Source of the DNA: Petrosia ficiformis
Lineage: Eukaryota; Porifera; Demospongiae; Haplosclerida; Petrosiidae
Length of the DNA stretch: 64,000 nt
NCBI GenBank assembly: GCA_947044365.1
Contig: OX345636.1
Span: forward strand, 27,393,466 to 27,457,465
Direction of reading: 5' to 3'
Made by a program: the position numbers and the translations under genes. The notes under the pieces are model-generated. The model was not told the origin of the DNA. It worked only from the letters and a program-made list of their open reading frames with translations, and ran no database searches. Of this stretch, positions 1 to 12,110 are shown piece by piece (position 1 is the first letter of the stretch; the number at the start of each line of letters is the position of its first letter).

Positions 1-117
1 AGTCTATTGGTGATGCACACACTCCATGATTATAATTAGTTCATCTTATAACAAGTGTGTGTGCATATGGGTGTGATTTAAAAAAACAAGTGATGCCAAC
101 TGTGGACAATCTATATC

Positions 118-238
118 GGCAGAAGGCACAAGTAAAGAATATCCTAATGAAACCCTAACAATACCAGTACACCTATACAAGATTTTATGTTAGGTGTACT
201 GGCATTATTAGGGATATTCTTTACTTGTGCCTTCTACC
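118..238. mobile_element. 121-bp foldback MITE, 8-bp target duplication
   Basis: The two ends form an imperfect inverted repeat of about 45 bp (GGCAGAAGGCACAAGTAAAG at the left, its complement at the right). TCTATATC occurs on both sides (110-117 and 239-246). An 8-bp duplication is typical of hAT transposons. A related flank at 33970-34050 lacks the insert and serves as an empty site. Confidence 0.75.
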
Positions 239-246
239 TCTATATC

Positions 247-754
247 AGATTGTTTCACCTATTGGGTCTTATCAGCACAGTGTATCCCAAATTCACAATA
301 CATTGTTACATTGTACAGAATGATGCTAAATGTATGTTATATAATAATTATGAGTAATTTTCTAGTACATGTTCAAAGTTAATTCGTGCTCACTTTGCAG
401 TTGCCATAATATTCTAATACATCACTCAATTTCCACATTTCGACGTTTCAAAGTTCTACGAACTCCTGCCATTCTTTTGATACTATTTTAAACCCAGCTA
501 TAAATATCTAATTGAATATTTATTCTTACTCAACAATGAAACTATTGCATTCTGTGGTTTGTAGTTTGAATGGCTACAATTATAATTCATTCTTGATGGT
601 AGCCTCTGAGTCTGACTGCAACTTTCATCTTGTTCAATCTTGCTGTCTTCTCCTTCATCTTAACCGTTCATAGTCAATGTGAGTATTCATTTGTATATAA
701 TATATAATTACATAATTATAAATATATATATATATATATATATGTAATATATAT
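247..754. other. Noncoding A+T-rich stretch
   Basis: The first part (to about 310) is the right flank of the MITE and recurs at 33990-34050. A (TA)n run sits at 719-743. I see no gene. Confidence 0.5.
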
Positions 755-904
755 AGTACACTTACAGGTCTTATATACAAAAATATAGACCCGAGGTTTA
801 GTGTCCAAGGATGTGATATAGCCCGAGCCTGCGAGGGCTATATCACATCCGAGGACACTAAACCAAGGTTTTATATTGTTTTATATAAGAACTGTAAGTG
901 TACT
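755..904. mobile_element. Foldback element (150 bp)
   Basis: Arms of about 65-70 bp start with AGTACACTTACAG at 755 and end with its complement at 904. The inner arms share GGATGTGATATAGCC. Pieces of the same family recur near 920-970, 6740-6860, 7270-7330 and 63430-63470. Confidence 0.7.
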
Positions 905-980
905 ATATACAATATATTGTATGCTGATAGATTAAAGATTCACAGGTCTATATACAAAAATATAAGACCTAACCACATCA

Positions 981-1036
981 AACGGTTGCCATGGTAGCAT
1001 GCTATATATATATAGCATGCTACCATGGCAACCGTT
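981..1036. repeat. Perfect 56-bp palindrome with no spacer
   Basis: The left half 981-1008 is the exact reverse complement of 1009-1036, with the centre at TATATA. The sequence just upstream (905-975) resembles the flank of the 755-904 foldback, so this is probably a member of the same foldback family. Confidence 0.9.
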
Positions 1037-1802
1037 ACACATGCACTTTGTACTTTACAAAAATACGAATTTGATATAGTATGGTTACAAGTTCATGATA
1101 GTAAAGGAGTTTGATTTTGCAGAATCTGTTTCTGGTGAGAAAGAGGATATTTGTGACATAATTTATAATTTTTCATTATTAAAATAATGTTTGAATAATG
1201 GTAATCATGCCTTGTGCATTTTAATTAAAATGGATGTGGTTATCGTATCGATAAGTATCAATACAAATGATATTGACGCATTATCTGCACTCTGATTGGG
1301 CACAGGTCACATGATTAGCAATAACAGATATCAGAAGCAGAGTTATTTTGAGTACGAACTACATGTACATGTAGAATCTTAGCTTCTGGTTTATATAGAG
1401 AATAATTAAGATAGTGTTCTGGATTTACCACATCCAAATGGTCCCAAAACTAATGTAGGAGAATGTACAATGAATTTTTTTCTCAATTGTTGCATATTGA
1501 GTGGTCAGTGGGTCTGGTCAACCACGAATGCAGTCACATTTGGCTGGGCACTTTTTCACTAACGGTATAAGTTCAACAGCCATATCATGTACATCATATC
1601 AATCCTACTTGGTTTAAATCTTACTGAACCTCTGTTGAGACTTGCATTACTATAATTATACATGTATTAATAATTACAAGTATACATGTGCATGTACAAT
1701 AGAAAACAAATGTAATAATGATATGTATAGTACATGTACAAGAACATGAAATCTTCATATACCTGGGATGCTACCAAAATGTGTAAAACATAAAACACTT
1801 AC
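1037..1802. other. Noncoding stretch
   Basis: A+T-rich sequence with scattered ACATGTACATGT motifs (about 1362 and 1690). No exon or repeat boundary could be supported. Confidence 0.4.
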
Positions 1803-1925
1803 TTTTATCAGGTGGTTTAATAGCTTGATTAAGAGAAACTCCAAATCCACTTTCTGCTTTTCCAGAGGAACGATGGTTCTAGTGTGACCTCCATACGCCA
1901 CTAACTCCACTCCATCAATGAATAC
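1803..1925 (-). CDS. Possible exon of an unidentified gene
   Basis: On the minus strand an open stretch reads IDGVELVAYGGHTRTIVPL and continues EKQKVDLEFLLIKLLNHLIK into a good splice donor (AAA|GTAAGTG at the 1803 end). A TGA a few codons upstream of the open part limits it, and no acceptor is obvious. The composition is protein-like, but I do not recognise the family. It may be a decayed exon. Confidence 0.3.
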
Positions 1926-2002
1926 TCAGGAGCTAACATATCAAACAGTACTACTGACTGAAGAGTTCTAGGAGTCTGTGTAAACAATTAACATGATGAC
2001 AC

Positions 2003-2280
2003 TTGAGATATTTTATTATTTTATATTATATTATTTTATTATTTTATTTTATATTATTTTATATTATTTTATTTTATATTATTTTATTTTATTTTATATT
2101 ATTATTTTATTTTATTTTATATTATTTTATTGCACCACTGGCCCAAATATTTTCTAACCAATATTTTATTTTTGCTGTGAAAGAATAATTGTGCTGGTGT
2201 TTTTTTATATAAAATAAAATAAAATAATAAAATAAAATAAAATAATATAAAATAAAATAATATAAAATAAAATATTGGTG
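2003..2280. repeat. ATTTT/AAAAT pentanucleotide repeat in inverted halves
   Basis: A block of ATTTT-type repeats (about 2010-2135) is followed after some 70 bp by a block of AAAAT-type repeats (about 2205-2272). The two blocks can pair with each other. Low-complexity reading frames rich in F, I, L and Y here are not genes. Confidence 0.8.
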
Positions 2281-2295
2281 CCTCTGAGTCTGACT

Positions 2296-2352
2296 CCCTC
2301 TGGTGCAGCACATGCTCCAAAACAATTTTGGAGCATGTGCTGCACCAGAGGG
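2296..2352. repeat. Perfect 27-bp inverted repeat, 3-bp loop
   Basis: 2296-2322 is the exact complement of 2326-2352 (arm begins CCCTCTGGTGCAGCAC). It directly follows the AAAAT block and is probably the tip of a foldback element. Confidence 0.85.
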
Positions 2353-3279
2353 ATTCACCCATTGATTATCTATTAAAGTGTGTGCCAAAAATTGATCAAC
2401 CTCACACATACAGAGGTGATCAATGATCAATGATCAGTCATTATCAGCCAGCCATTTTATCTGTATCAGTTATTTCTGAAAGATGCAACCAATATTGTAA
2501 AATGTGGACCAATAATGTCATTTCTTGTGATTATAACATCATTAATTGTTCAATCATAATTATTGAGAAAATGCTCATTTCATTAAAAGAACCAGAAACC
2601 AGAAGGTAGATATAATATCAGATTGGTATCGATTATCGGTACATATCTAAAATAATTATCGGTTTAATGGAATATTAGTAAAATCTCATATCGATGCATC
2701 ACTACAGGTTATACACACACGTTTACAAAACAATAGTATTAGGTGTAATTAATTGTTTAATGCCACTGTTTGGGGTCAAGTATACAGATTGATGTGAGAT
2801 CCTTAATAATTTGAATGGCCAATAGTTATCTATTATTAATTGCACATCAGGTGACATTGAGCCAATCACATTTCTTTTACATGTACTAGTCACCTGATCA
2901 TGTTTAATGTTTATGTGTGAAAATGTTACTAGAAATGTCATGTGATATGCATTCTTTGTGATGCTATGACAAAATAACAATGTTATCCAGGGAGTATGGG
3001 AAATTGCTATCTACATGTACATGTACATCTCTGATATTCTGCCATTAGCATTAAGGTAAGATATTGTGACTTTTAAATGTAATTAACTAAATTACAGGTA
3101 TATTGCAATTGCACAAGCATACTAAATAAAAATTCAAATAGTAACATAAATGGGTAAATAATTACATGACTGTCCAGCCAATACCATACCAAGAAGGACT
3201 TCAAAAAAGCAACCATTGATATGCTTGATATGCTTGATATACAGGACATGCATGCATGGGGTGACATGATGTCTGTGGT
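2353..3279. other. Noncoding stretch with a half-element at 2620-2705
   Basis: 2620-2705 (GGTATCGATTATCGG to GATGCATCACTA) resembles one end of the TAGTGATG-type MITEs seen at 32519 and 59571. The rest shows no gene. Confidence 0.4.
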
Positions 3280-3830
3280 TAATCCTTAAAATTTAATTCA
3301 TCAACTACTCAAGATTTACACATTATTATTATCTGTCACCTAACCTAGAGAAAGTCCACCTCCAGTCTGATATAATACGTATATTACATGTATATTATAA
3401 TAATTATATGTATAGAGGCTAAGATTATCCTTACAAGGTGGGCATGAATAGCAACCTCATAGTTTACAACAGCTTGCCCCATAGCAAATTCCTAAGGTGT
3501 ATAATCATACCCAGAGGCTGTGAGGCAAAACAAACCACTTCAGGCACAAGTTACTTTTAGCAAGTTTCCACTCCCACATACATGTAAATATTGGCTTTCT
3601 TGGAAATGCAATATCAAAATAAATAAGTGGTCTCTTTTGGATAACTCAACATTTGAAGAAAAACATAGCACAAAAAATAAACAAACAAACAAAAATAAAG
3701 GCGATTCATAAATAATCTTATAAATGAACTACTACAAAATAAGTAAAAAAAAAAGTTTCAAATTGATACAACAAAGCAAGTAATACCAATCTAATTTTTG
3801 AAATTTCATTTGCTCAGAGATTGCATTTTA
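3280..3830. repeat. Segmental duplicate, copy 1
   Basis: This stretch is repeated at about 5585-6085. Shared landmarks in order are CCTAGAGAAAGTCCACC-like sequence, TATCCTTACAAGGTGGG, AAGGTGTATAATCA, GCAAAACAAACCACTTCA and TGTAAATATTGGCTT. A shorter relative lies at 10725-10820. No coding potential was recognised. Confidence 0.7.
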
Positions 3831-4524
3831 TGCCATCTGAACTAAATCATGTTTAGGTTAAATATCTTGTTGTCAGTGGTTATATAGCTACACGTTGTGT
3901 ACAAAACCATTCCATGTATGGAGCATAAGGGAAAACCTGACAGCATTTAGCACTTGAGGTGCATATCACAAAAATTTTCCTAACGTATGGAAGAGGCATC
4001 CTAGAAGAATCATTGTTTAGTTACTGTATATTAAGTACCATTACATACTAATGATATTCCTATACTTTCTGCACACATTTCACTTGATGGCTAAACTTTA
4101 CATGCCAATATGCCAACATTGTCAAAAAAAAACTAATAAATTACTAGATTCCAAGGGGGGGCAAATGTACATTTTTTACATGTATATACATCAGTGTTTA
4201 TGGTAAGCTCATATGGCGCACCATTGGCCCAAAGAACTTCTTATTTGGCACTGCACAGTTCTCTCTTTGGGCAAGTGGCTCAGTTAATTATGGTTATATT
4301 GTCAGTAACAGCATTAACTCTTAGTTCATTGGCTCAAGATGTATTCCCAATGGTTGACCCACTAACCGGCAATAAAACCTCTGAAACAATTTCTGCAACA
4401 TGTGTTTGCACATACCATGCCTAGGCGTTTAATTAACATCAGGCGTTTAATTAACATCAGGCTTACACCTATGGCATCTAAACAAGGCAGGCACTTATTC
4501 AGTTGAGGCGTTTCTTAAAGCATA
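3831..4524. other. Noncoding stretch
   Basis: A direct repeat of GGCGTTTAATTAACATCA occurs at about 4424 and 4442. A 76-codon reading frame at 4194-4424 has no recognisable domain and is not called. Confidence 0.4.
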
Positions 4525-4895
4525 TACAGTATAAATATATATATATATATATATATGTTTGTGGCCACATACATGATTATGCATTGTATACATAGTTAAG
4601 GAAGTTACATCATTCCCAGGGCTCTGTCAATTAATGGACATGGCGTGTAAAAGAACATGTGCTCAGGCTCTACAGACTAGCAGAAAGAAAGCTGTGTAGC
4701 TTAAGTAGAAACTGGAACTAATAGCTAGCTATTCAATATATTCCTAAAGTTCTATAAGGTCCTTTAAAAGTTAAACAGAGTAGATAATCAACTATAATAG
4801 GCTGATGTGTTTCAGGCATGATAAAGTTAGCCATGATTACTGAATGCTGGACACCACAAAGCAGTCATAGGGATACTTTTTTCTCTACATATCTT
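4525..4895 (-). repeat. Interspersed repeat family R1
   Basis: About 370 bp, with diverged copies at 8726-8925, 21060-21540, 51436-51500 and 54096-54560 (all plus orientation). Landmarks are CCCTATGATTGCTTTGTGG, GTCCAGCATTCAGTAATC and CCACGCCCATTAATTGAC. It is probably a non-autonomous transposon or a SINE. I could not fix its ends or a target duplication. Confidence 0.65.
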
Positions 4896-5584
4896 GTTTC
4901 AGTTAAGTTAATTACAGTAATATTTTTACAATATAAAGAATAATAAAAACATTTTCAATAAAAATAGAAAAAGATGTAGGGACGTCAAAACCCAAAAAGC
5001 ATGCGAACAAGGTTGGGAGGTTAACGTAGGACCTAAAATTAAACAAAACACTTCCATATAACCCTACATAAGTACAGTTCTTTTTATTTTGCTTTACAGT
5101 GATGCTCTTTTTCAGAACTTAAATGTTGATTAGGTGTAATACTGATTGATTTACATATAGTTATACATGTAGTTAGTATTTAGTAATTCAATTAATGTGA
5201 GTTGAAGTTATGTATTTGTTCTCACTCAAGCACGAAATCATTGGTTGTAATGCTTATATGAAGTGACAATCCCAGTAGTAGCCTCCCAAAAATTACTACC
5301 ACAAAAGACTGGAATGAAATGGAATATAGATGAAGTGAAATTTAGAGTAAAGGTTTGAAATCATAAACCTACACATACCATATACATGTACATGTACATG
5401 AAAATATTATTGACAGGGTTTTTCAAATTGACGGTTTGGTGATTTTAGATTCAAACCATCAAATTAAAAATCACCAATTAATTCACAAATGCACAATCCA
5501 AACGTTTTCCTTTGTAACTTCTACATTTTACACAACACAGACTTTTAACTTACCTAGACAGAGGACCTTCTAAAAATGTCATAG
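4896..5584. other. Noncoding stretch with a foldback-family half
   Basis: 4977-5090 (ending CACTTCCATATAACCCTACATAAG) is a diverged copy of 61965-62055 and of the hairpin at 62097-62157. No gene is seen. Confidence 0.45.
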
Positions 5585-6085
5585 ATATTAAAATTATCAA
5601 TATTTATTATCATCACCTATCCTAGATCAAACATGAGAAAGTCCAGCTCCAGTCTGATATTATATATAACATAATATAATATAATATAATATAATATAAT
5701 TATATTATATTACATGTATATCATGTTAATTACATATTGTATAACACACCCAGAGGTTAATACTATCCTTACAAGGTGGGGACTCATAGTTTACAGCTTG
5801 AAATTAGCAAAATCATAAGGTGTATAATCACACCCTGAGGCTGTGATAAAGTGATGCAAAACAAACCACTTCAACACAAGTTGCTTTTAGCAGTCCCACA
5901 CACATGTAAATATTGGCTTCCTTGGAAATAGAATATCAAAATATTAAGTCCCTTCCCATAACTGAACATAGCACAAACAAACAAACAAAAATAAAGGCGA
6001 TTAAATAAATAATCTACACTACTACCAAACAAGTATAAAAGTTTCAAATTGATACAAAAAAGCAAGTAATGCCAATCTGATTATT
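5585..6085. repeat. Segmental duplicate, copy 2
   Basis: Partner of 3280-3830 in the same orientation about 2.3 kb away. It has an expanded TATAA-rich tract at 5665-5715 that the first copy lacks. Confidence 0.7.
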
Positions 6086-6734
6086 ATGGGAATCAAGTTA
6101 AATATGCATATAAAATTAATAAATAAATAAGGTTATACACACACATGGTTAAATTATGCCAGGTTTGTCTACTCCGTTTTGCATGCTCAAAATTTTTGCA
6201 ATAATTCCACATTTGCCTACGAATACCGTATATTTAACCAATTAACAGCCACCTGCATGGGCATTGACTTGCCCTCAAACGCCAAAGGCATCACAAAAAT
6301 ATCTACTAGACAGGGAAAACCCCTATAGATGACAAAGCAAGCGTCAAAACTGCTTTTACAGTATTATAACATTGTAGAGCACATGATGAGGAATTGAACG
6401 ATGTTTTTCTTGAAGGGCTGTGATGATCTGGTGGAAAGTTATGTTTCTTTTTGTCTGAAAGTGTGTTATTACCCATTGTTTTACAACTAGAAAGCTTCCT
6501 AAAGCTCATGACAGAAGCTTTGGACACTGAAATAATGATGTGGAGTGCCTGAAATGACTCTGGACACTCTTGGCCATATCAAAAGTAAGTGAATGACTCT
6601 ATTGGATGTTATAAGTATGTTTAGATGTAAACAAATGTTTTGCAGCTTGATAAATAATGATGATTGGGAATATAGTGAGTTTATATTATAACATTAGTTG
6701 GTATATTTGAAAATGATATAAAAATCTAGAATAT
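6086..6734. other. Noncoding stretch
   Basis: A minus-strand frame of 73 codons (6306-6527) has no recognisable motif and no splice context. Otherwise nothing can be supported. Confidence 0.35.
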
Positions 6735-6860
6735 ATATATATATATAGTATGATGGTGACATCATCAATTGATGTGGTGAGTCCTATATATTGTATATAG
6801 ACCTTCCATTTGCACACTATGCAGGAGATGTCACCATCATACAATATATTGTATATAGTA
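6735..6860. mobile_element. Foldback element
   Basis: GTATGATGGTGACATC near the left end pairs with GATGTCACCATCATAC near the right. The flanks contain TATATTGTATATAG copies related to the 755-1036 foldback group. Confidence 0.6.
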
Positions 6861-6881
6861 TGCTAATAGGTCCTACAATGT

Positions 6882-7263
6882 ATACCGTATAGCGGGAATT
6901 ATTGGCGAAGGAGAAATTTTGGCGAATTGGCGAATTACAAAATTACATCAAATTAAATTCCAACCAAATTTCATGACCACACCTACAAACACATGTTACA
7001 TAATTACTATAGAAGCGTGTGAAGATGTCGATGCATACGTATTTCCAGAGAAACGAGGGACTTGCATTTACCTCCTGGATTTTGTTTTAAAGGAAAGGGA
7101 GATAGAAAAATCAGAAGAATCAACTCTGACTCCATTCTTCTCACCAACACGTATAATGATTAGATGTGGGTGTGTCACAAACTGTGCACATGCAATTCAC
7201 CAAAATTAATTTCGCCAACATCTGGGATTGTGCATTTTCGCCAATTTTTCCCGCTATACGGTA
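6882..7263. mobile_element. MITE with CCGTATAGCGGG terminal repeats
   Basis: The left end TACCGTATAGCGGGAA followed by ATTGGCGAA is mirrored by TTCGCCAA and TTTCCCGCTATACGGTA at the right. It is about 380 bp. A 96-codon frame inside (6919-7209) shows no transposase motif, so the element is non-autonomous. The outermost bases are shared with the elements ending at 8501 and 41779. Confidence 0.8.
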
Positions 7264-7336
7264 TACTGAATATAGGACCCTCGTTTTGTGTCCTCGGATG
7301 TGATATAGGACGTATTAGCATACTATATACATATAT

Positions 7337-7396
<60 letters not shown>

Positions 7397-8305
7397 GTAT
7401 ATAATATATAATTATACTATATAAAACCACTGTGCTTCCTCAGTGGCAAAAGAAATGTCAGCATTCATTACCGTACCACTGCGTATCCCGTCTATTTGTA
7501 GGTGTTGCTACTAATTATACTGTAGGCAGTGACGAAGGAACACTGTCAGTGTAAAAGGGAAGAAGTGGATAGTAAAATAATATTAGTACAGTCTACTGGT
7601 GATATTGTAAGGTGTAATGGTGAAGGATTCCTTTCATCGTTAGAGGGCTCACTGTTATCCTTGTCCAAAATCATCAATCTGTGCTAAATATATCAGTGGA
7701 TCTTCAGATTCAGTATTGCTGACTATCATTTTCAAGACATCACTTGTTTCATATCTTTGTCTTCTGTGTCATATTTACTTTACCTGTTTGTAGAAATATT
7801 ATAATAATAATCTAAACAGTGTAAACACACTGTAAAATGTCACACTGAAAAAAATCCGTGTTTTCTTATGGTAAGCCTCCAGACACAGTACAGATTATTT
7901 TTAGCACAAGAACTCCTCTCAGTGTTCCCAAAATATCAGGGCCCTAACTGATATTCTTCGCGAGATATAAGCATAAGAACAAGGTGTGGTATCCAAGACG
8001 CCAATTGGCATCCACGGCATTTTAATGCCCTCCGTGTTTGACGCCAATTGGCATCTATGGCAGTTAATCGGTTAAAACTTTTGATTTTTGACACAGGAAA
8101 TTCAGTAAATTTATATTAATTGTTAGCAAAAGTAGTGATGTATATCTATATATAATAATATATATATATATATTTTTTTTATGCAATTTCAAAGTCTGCT
8201 AGTATGATCATATGTGGGATCAACTGTAATATACGGACAGGGCACTATAATATTGTTTACCTGATGACAAGGGCACCTAGCTAGACTGATCCTATGTTGC
8301 AAGGG
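7264..8305. other. Noncoding stretch with (TA)n and a repeated palindromic 16-mer
   Basis: A (TA)n run occupies about 7341-7384. GACGCCAATTGGCATC appears twice (about 7999 and 8041), each centred on the palindrome GCCAATTGGC. I could not support a gene. Confidence 0.4.
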
Positions 8306-8501
8306 CCCCTAAAGTGGTGTCTAATTTTCATGTTTTGATCGATATTTAATTTTCATGGGTCAAAATTTCGTTTTTCAATTCATGTTGCTCAAACTTCACC
8401 CATGACAATACATTTTTGTGAGTTAAATATTCGTGGAATGGCTCTGTATCATGAAAAACATGAAAATTAGACCCCACAAAAATATCCTGCTATACGGTAT
8501 A
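8306..8501. mobile_element. MITE copy, left end missing
   Basis: It closely matches 41570-41779: GGTGTCTAATTTTCATG at one end, GAAAATTAGACCCCA and CCTGCTATACGGTATA at the other. The left end is replaced by unrelated sequence. Confidence 0.7.
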
Positions 8502-8725
8502 TACTATAGTGTATAGTTTAATATCATAAGGTTAATTAATAGTTATCAATGACTTTTATCCCATTGTTATGTGGCCACCACAAAGTAAATTATGTATTAA
8601 GCATTACTGAGGTCAGCATGTAACATTAATAGGCATGTTTATAAGTACAACTAACCAAATTTACTATTATCAATTAAATGTGTGACTCAATTTACTTTAG
8701 CTAGAGAATTACATTTAAATCACTA

Positions 8726-8925
8726 AAAAAGTATCCCTGTGATTGCTTTATGGTGTCCAGCATTCAGTAATCTTGGCTAACTTTATCATGCTTGAAACAC
8801 AACAGCCTATTATAGTTAATATTTTGATTATCTACTCTCTTTACCTTTTAAAGAACCTTGTAGAACTTTAGGAATATATTTCAGGTAGAATAGTTAGCTT
8901 TGTAGACTTATTATATGCTGTGGTG
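8726..8925 (+). repeat. R1 repeat, partial copy
   Basis: Contains the R1 landmarks from AAGTATCCCTGTGATTGC to TTTAGGAATATATTTCAGG. The half carrying CCACGCCCATTAATTGAC is absent. Confidence 0.65.
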
Positions 8926-9411
8926 TGGAAACAGCTATTCTTACAGGACGTTGTCTGACAATGTGAGAAGCAAGACACAAGTAGCTAAAATGTATAATTC
9001 ACAAATTCGGCTCACTGCATCCATATTCTGCATACATGTACATGTACATGTATGTCTGTAAAGAGAGCGATGGCCTGCACCAGACACAGACACACACACA
9101 GACACACACACAAACACATACACAATTACATAATTACATATACGTACATATACACTAGTGTTGCTTTAGTTAACTATAACTAAACCCCTTTTAGTAAGGC
9201 ATTGTGACTTTTATAAAACTACAAGCACACAGCAATATCTTAACTAAAATGAAAATTGGTCGATAAGGGAAATGTGGAAAAATATTAAAGGACTTCAAAA
9301 ATGCAACCATTGATAGGCAAACTATGGCATTTGTTGTAATTCATCTTTCTGAACAGCAAACTGTCAATATATTTATCTGTCACTTTACACATAGATCCAT
9401 CAATGAATTAC

Positions 9412-9452
<41 letters not shown>

Positions 9453-9629
9453 GTATTATATGAAAGGGTTAAAGCTGTTAAAAAGTTTCAGATGCTGTAA
9501 GCACCAGTACTTTCACTATAACTTAAACCAATTTTTTTACTCAAAGCACTCGTTTATTTCTGCTTAAGCTAGCTTGAAACTTAAGTAAGAAGTGCTTAAC
9601 CCCAACCCTGATGTCCAAATGTATAAAGG
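8926..9629. other. Noncoding stretch
   Basis: Holds a (CA)n-rich tract at 9085-9125 and (TA)n at 9415-9446. 9190-9320 resembles 3055-3230 (TTGTGACTTTTA, GGACTTCAAAAA, GCAACCATTGATA). No gene is seen. Confidence 0.4.
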
Positions 9630-11260
9630 TATGCATCTAGTCATCTATACCTTTGGCAATGTACATGCAGTAGTGAAAATTTCACAATAACATCACAATA
9701 TAATATTCTAGAAATACCCTGATATTGCTAGCTAGTAAACCTACTTACCAAAAAGATTAAAAATGCACAGCACAAAGTGGTAACTGATAATTAGATTCCT
9801 TATCAGGTGTTAACAAGGAAGATAATTAGCAGCTGAGCTGAATCCATTCTGAGGTCCATCCAAGTGGGCTAACCAGTTTGTATCCAATGGCTTTCATGTA
9901 TTTTGTATTTGTTTATGTGTGACATCTGCTCTGTGGGCATGGCTGCTATTGTTTTATTATGAACTGAAAGTGAATTTAATGAATAGAGGTTACATGGAAA
10001 CTACTTTTTCCATCAATAGAGTATATGAAACAAGTTCAGATGAGTCTTAAACAGCCTACAGACAGAGTTCCATTCGTCACATACCATCGGTCACTGTCCT
10101 CCCATAGAACCATCATCCAACAAAACCATAAAATTCTTGAAACATCAGATTGAATTTGCCAAACCATTCTATACATGACATGGAAGTGGTGATTATTAAA
10201 CAAATGACACCCTACTATGCAAAGGACAGGAAAACTATTGGATACATGACCTTCAAACTTGTAAACCCACTGAAGTAATTATTACCTTTATCATATCATT
10301 TATAACTTTGTGTTGTGCATTCACTATATATTCACTCATTTCTAAAAAGAGCACGGGTCATGGAATTAATGTGAACTGAGGACATAATTTATAACAATTT
10401 ACAAAATCAAAGTTGAATAAACTGTACATTAGCAAAAGTTTCTTTGTTACAAATTCCATAAATTGGTAACAGAATGTCCAGGCATTTAGAACACAGAGTG
10501 GATAGTAAAAACACTAAAGCTACATTAATAACTATGTTACTAATAGTAAAATGGCTTGGTTTACAAATATTCACTAGCTAAGGAAATGAATATTTCAATC
10601 CAAATACCTTGGTGCCTTAACTATACATACATACAAACATATATACATACATACATACATACATACATACATACATACTTACATACATACTTACATACAT
10701 GTATATACATTGTATGTTGAAAAAGTCCATCAGATAGACATGTATAACACACCCTGTAGGCTGTGATTGTGGGCAACCTCATGAATTATGTTAGAACATA
10801 GCAGGTGTATAATCATCATAATTGAGAAAATATTTGTGGTGTCATCATCTGACTTTCTCATAATATTATAGTAATTATACTGAGCCAATTCATATTGCTA
10901 CACACTACTATTAACATGCTATTTGTATGAGTATTACATGTGCTTAGATGTGCCCATAATTTTCTGGGGACATCTCAGCTATTATAATTATTAATTACAT
11001 AATTATACAAATGCATAAACTTACAGACATTTTCTTGGCCAGGTTGTATTGAATACCAGCTTGTGGATCCTCAATCACATAGGACTACTGATTATCGGGA
11101 TCATTTTGAAGATGAGGAGGACGTGCTTCACTCTGTAGGAAGGGAAATGTCTGTTCGCATTCATAATTAAAATGTGACAACTTTATATGCACTACAGTGT
11201 ATAGTTTAATGTCACAAGGTTAATACATGTACATGACTGTAACTCAATAATGTATGTATA
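9630..11260. repeat. Segmental duplication, copy A (about 1.6 kb)
   Basis: Repeats at 39950-41545 in the same orientation. Landmarks in order are GCATCTAGTCATCTA, AATACCCTGATATTGCTA, CATCATCCAACAAAACCATA, ATTCACTCATTTCT, GTGCCCATAATTTTCTGGGG and GGATCCTCAA. The copies differ by small indels and by a microsatellite: (TACA)n at 10620-10700 here, (AC)n at 40937-41052 there. The only coding-like part is the minus-strand exon at 11033-11137. Confidence 0.85.
11033..11137 (-). pseudogene. Exon-like segment with an in-frame TAG (copy A)
   Basis: Minus strand, bounded by a pyrimidine-rich acceptor (CCTTCCTACAG) and a strong donor (ATGTCT|GTAAGT). It reads SEARPPHLQNDPDNQ, then TAG, then SYVIEDPQAGIQYNLAKKMS. 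The same exon, with TAG at the same codon, is at 41333-41434. A third related piece is at 15955-16018. I do not recognise the family. Confidence 0.45.
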
Positions 11261-11676
11261 CCTGTCAGGGTTTTTTTTAGGGGGTTTGAGGGGGGCATTT
11301 CGCCCCCCCCCCCCTCAAAATAGTTTTGCCCCCCCCTGAGCTGAGTATGAAATAAGGCAGCACTTTGACTAAACTGCAAGTTGGCAGCTGTCTAATGTGA
11401 TGGATCCCTTAATGGATACTATTCACCCAAGGTCTAATTCAGATACAAGACACTACATGTATATTCTCAACGAAGAGTGCCCTAAGCACTTATAACAACT
11501 GGGTAGAGTGCAACTGAAGATAATAACTAACTCACAACTAAAGAAAATATATCTACTTATGCACAAAACCAAAAACCATAAGACAAGTAACAAAGATGAG
11601 GCTAGAGCTAAGAATGAACAATAAATAAGTACAATGAACAATGATAAGGACAAAGATAAAGATACAAGCAAAAATG
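11261..11676. other. Noncoding stretch with a C/G-rich patch
   Basis: 11275-11335 contains a G-rich run followed by a run of 12 C and a CCCCCCC run, like the end of an unidentified element. The minus-strand frame of 140 codons at 11453-11875 overlaps the MITE at 11677 and is not a gene. Confidence 0.4.
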
Positions 11677-12110
11677 GGCTGATTCTAAAACGCGGAACAG
11701 AATGCAAAACGAAACGGAAACGGAATGATATTTTTGGGCGTGGCACGTTGCATTTTGTTACCTGTTTCTGTAGAAGTGTGTCAATGGTATAGTTAGGATG
11801 AAAATTGTGTAATTTTGTCGTCGAATGGCATGCTAATTCATCGAGTGGAAACAACATGGATGATATCCCTAACAATCCCAGGGCTTAAACTGGGGGGCTC
11901 CGCCCCCCAGACCCCTACAGTTTGCCAGGTACAGCACTGGGGAGCCACCTTTATCCTAATTTTGGCACTATTCATCCCTCATAGGCTTGTCTTCGTCCTT
12001 TTAGACAACGGCGAGTTGTCACTTGGTGTCGATGTCATATGTGCCACGCCCCAAAATATCATTCCGTTTCCGTTCCGTTTTGCATTCTGTTCCGCGTCTT
12101 AGAATCAGCC
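11677..12110. mobile_element. Mutator-type MITE (434 bp) with 9-bp target duplication
   Basis: Terminal inverted repeats of about 65-70 bp start GGCTGATTCTAAAACGCGG at the left and end CGCGTCTTAGAATCAGCC at the right, with few mismatches. The 9-mer GCAAAAATG flanks both sides (11668-11676 and 12111-12119). Long inverted repeats with a 9-bp duplication are the signature of Mutator-like elements. It has no transposase; the 95-codon frame at 11815-12102 is built largely from the right repeat. Confidence 0.9.

Noticed and set aside
11453..12102. Frames of 140 (minus) and 95 (plus) codons
   Set aside because: They overlap each other and are built partly from terminal repeats of the MITE at 11677-12110; no domain.
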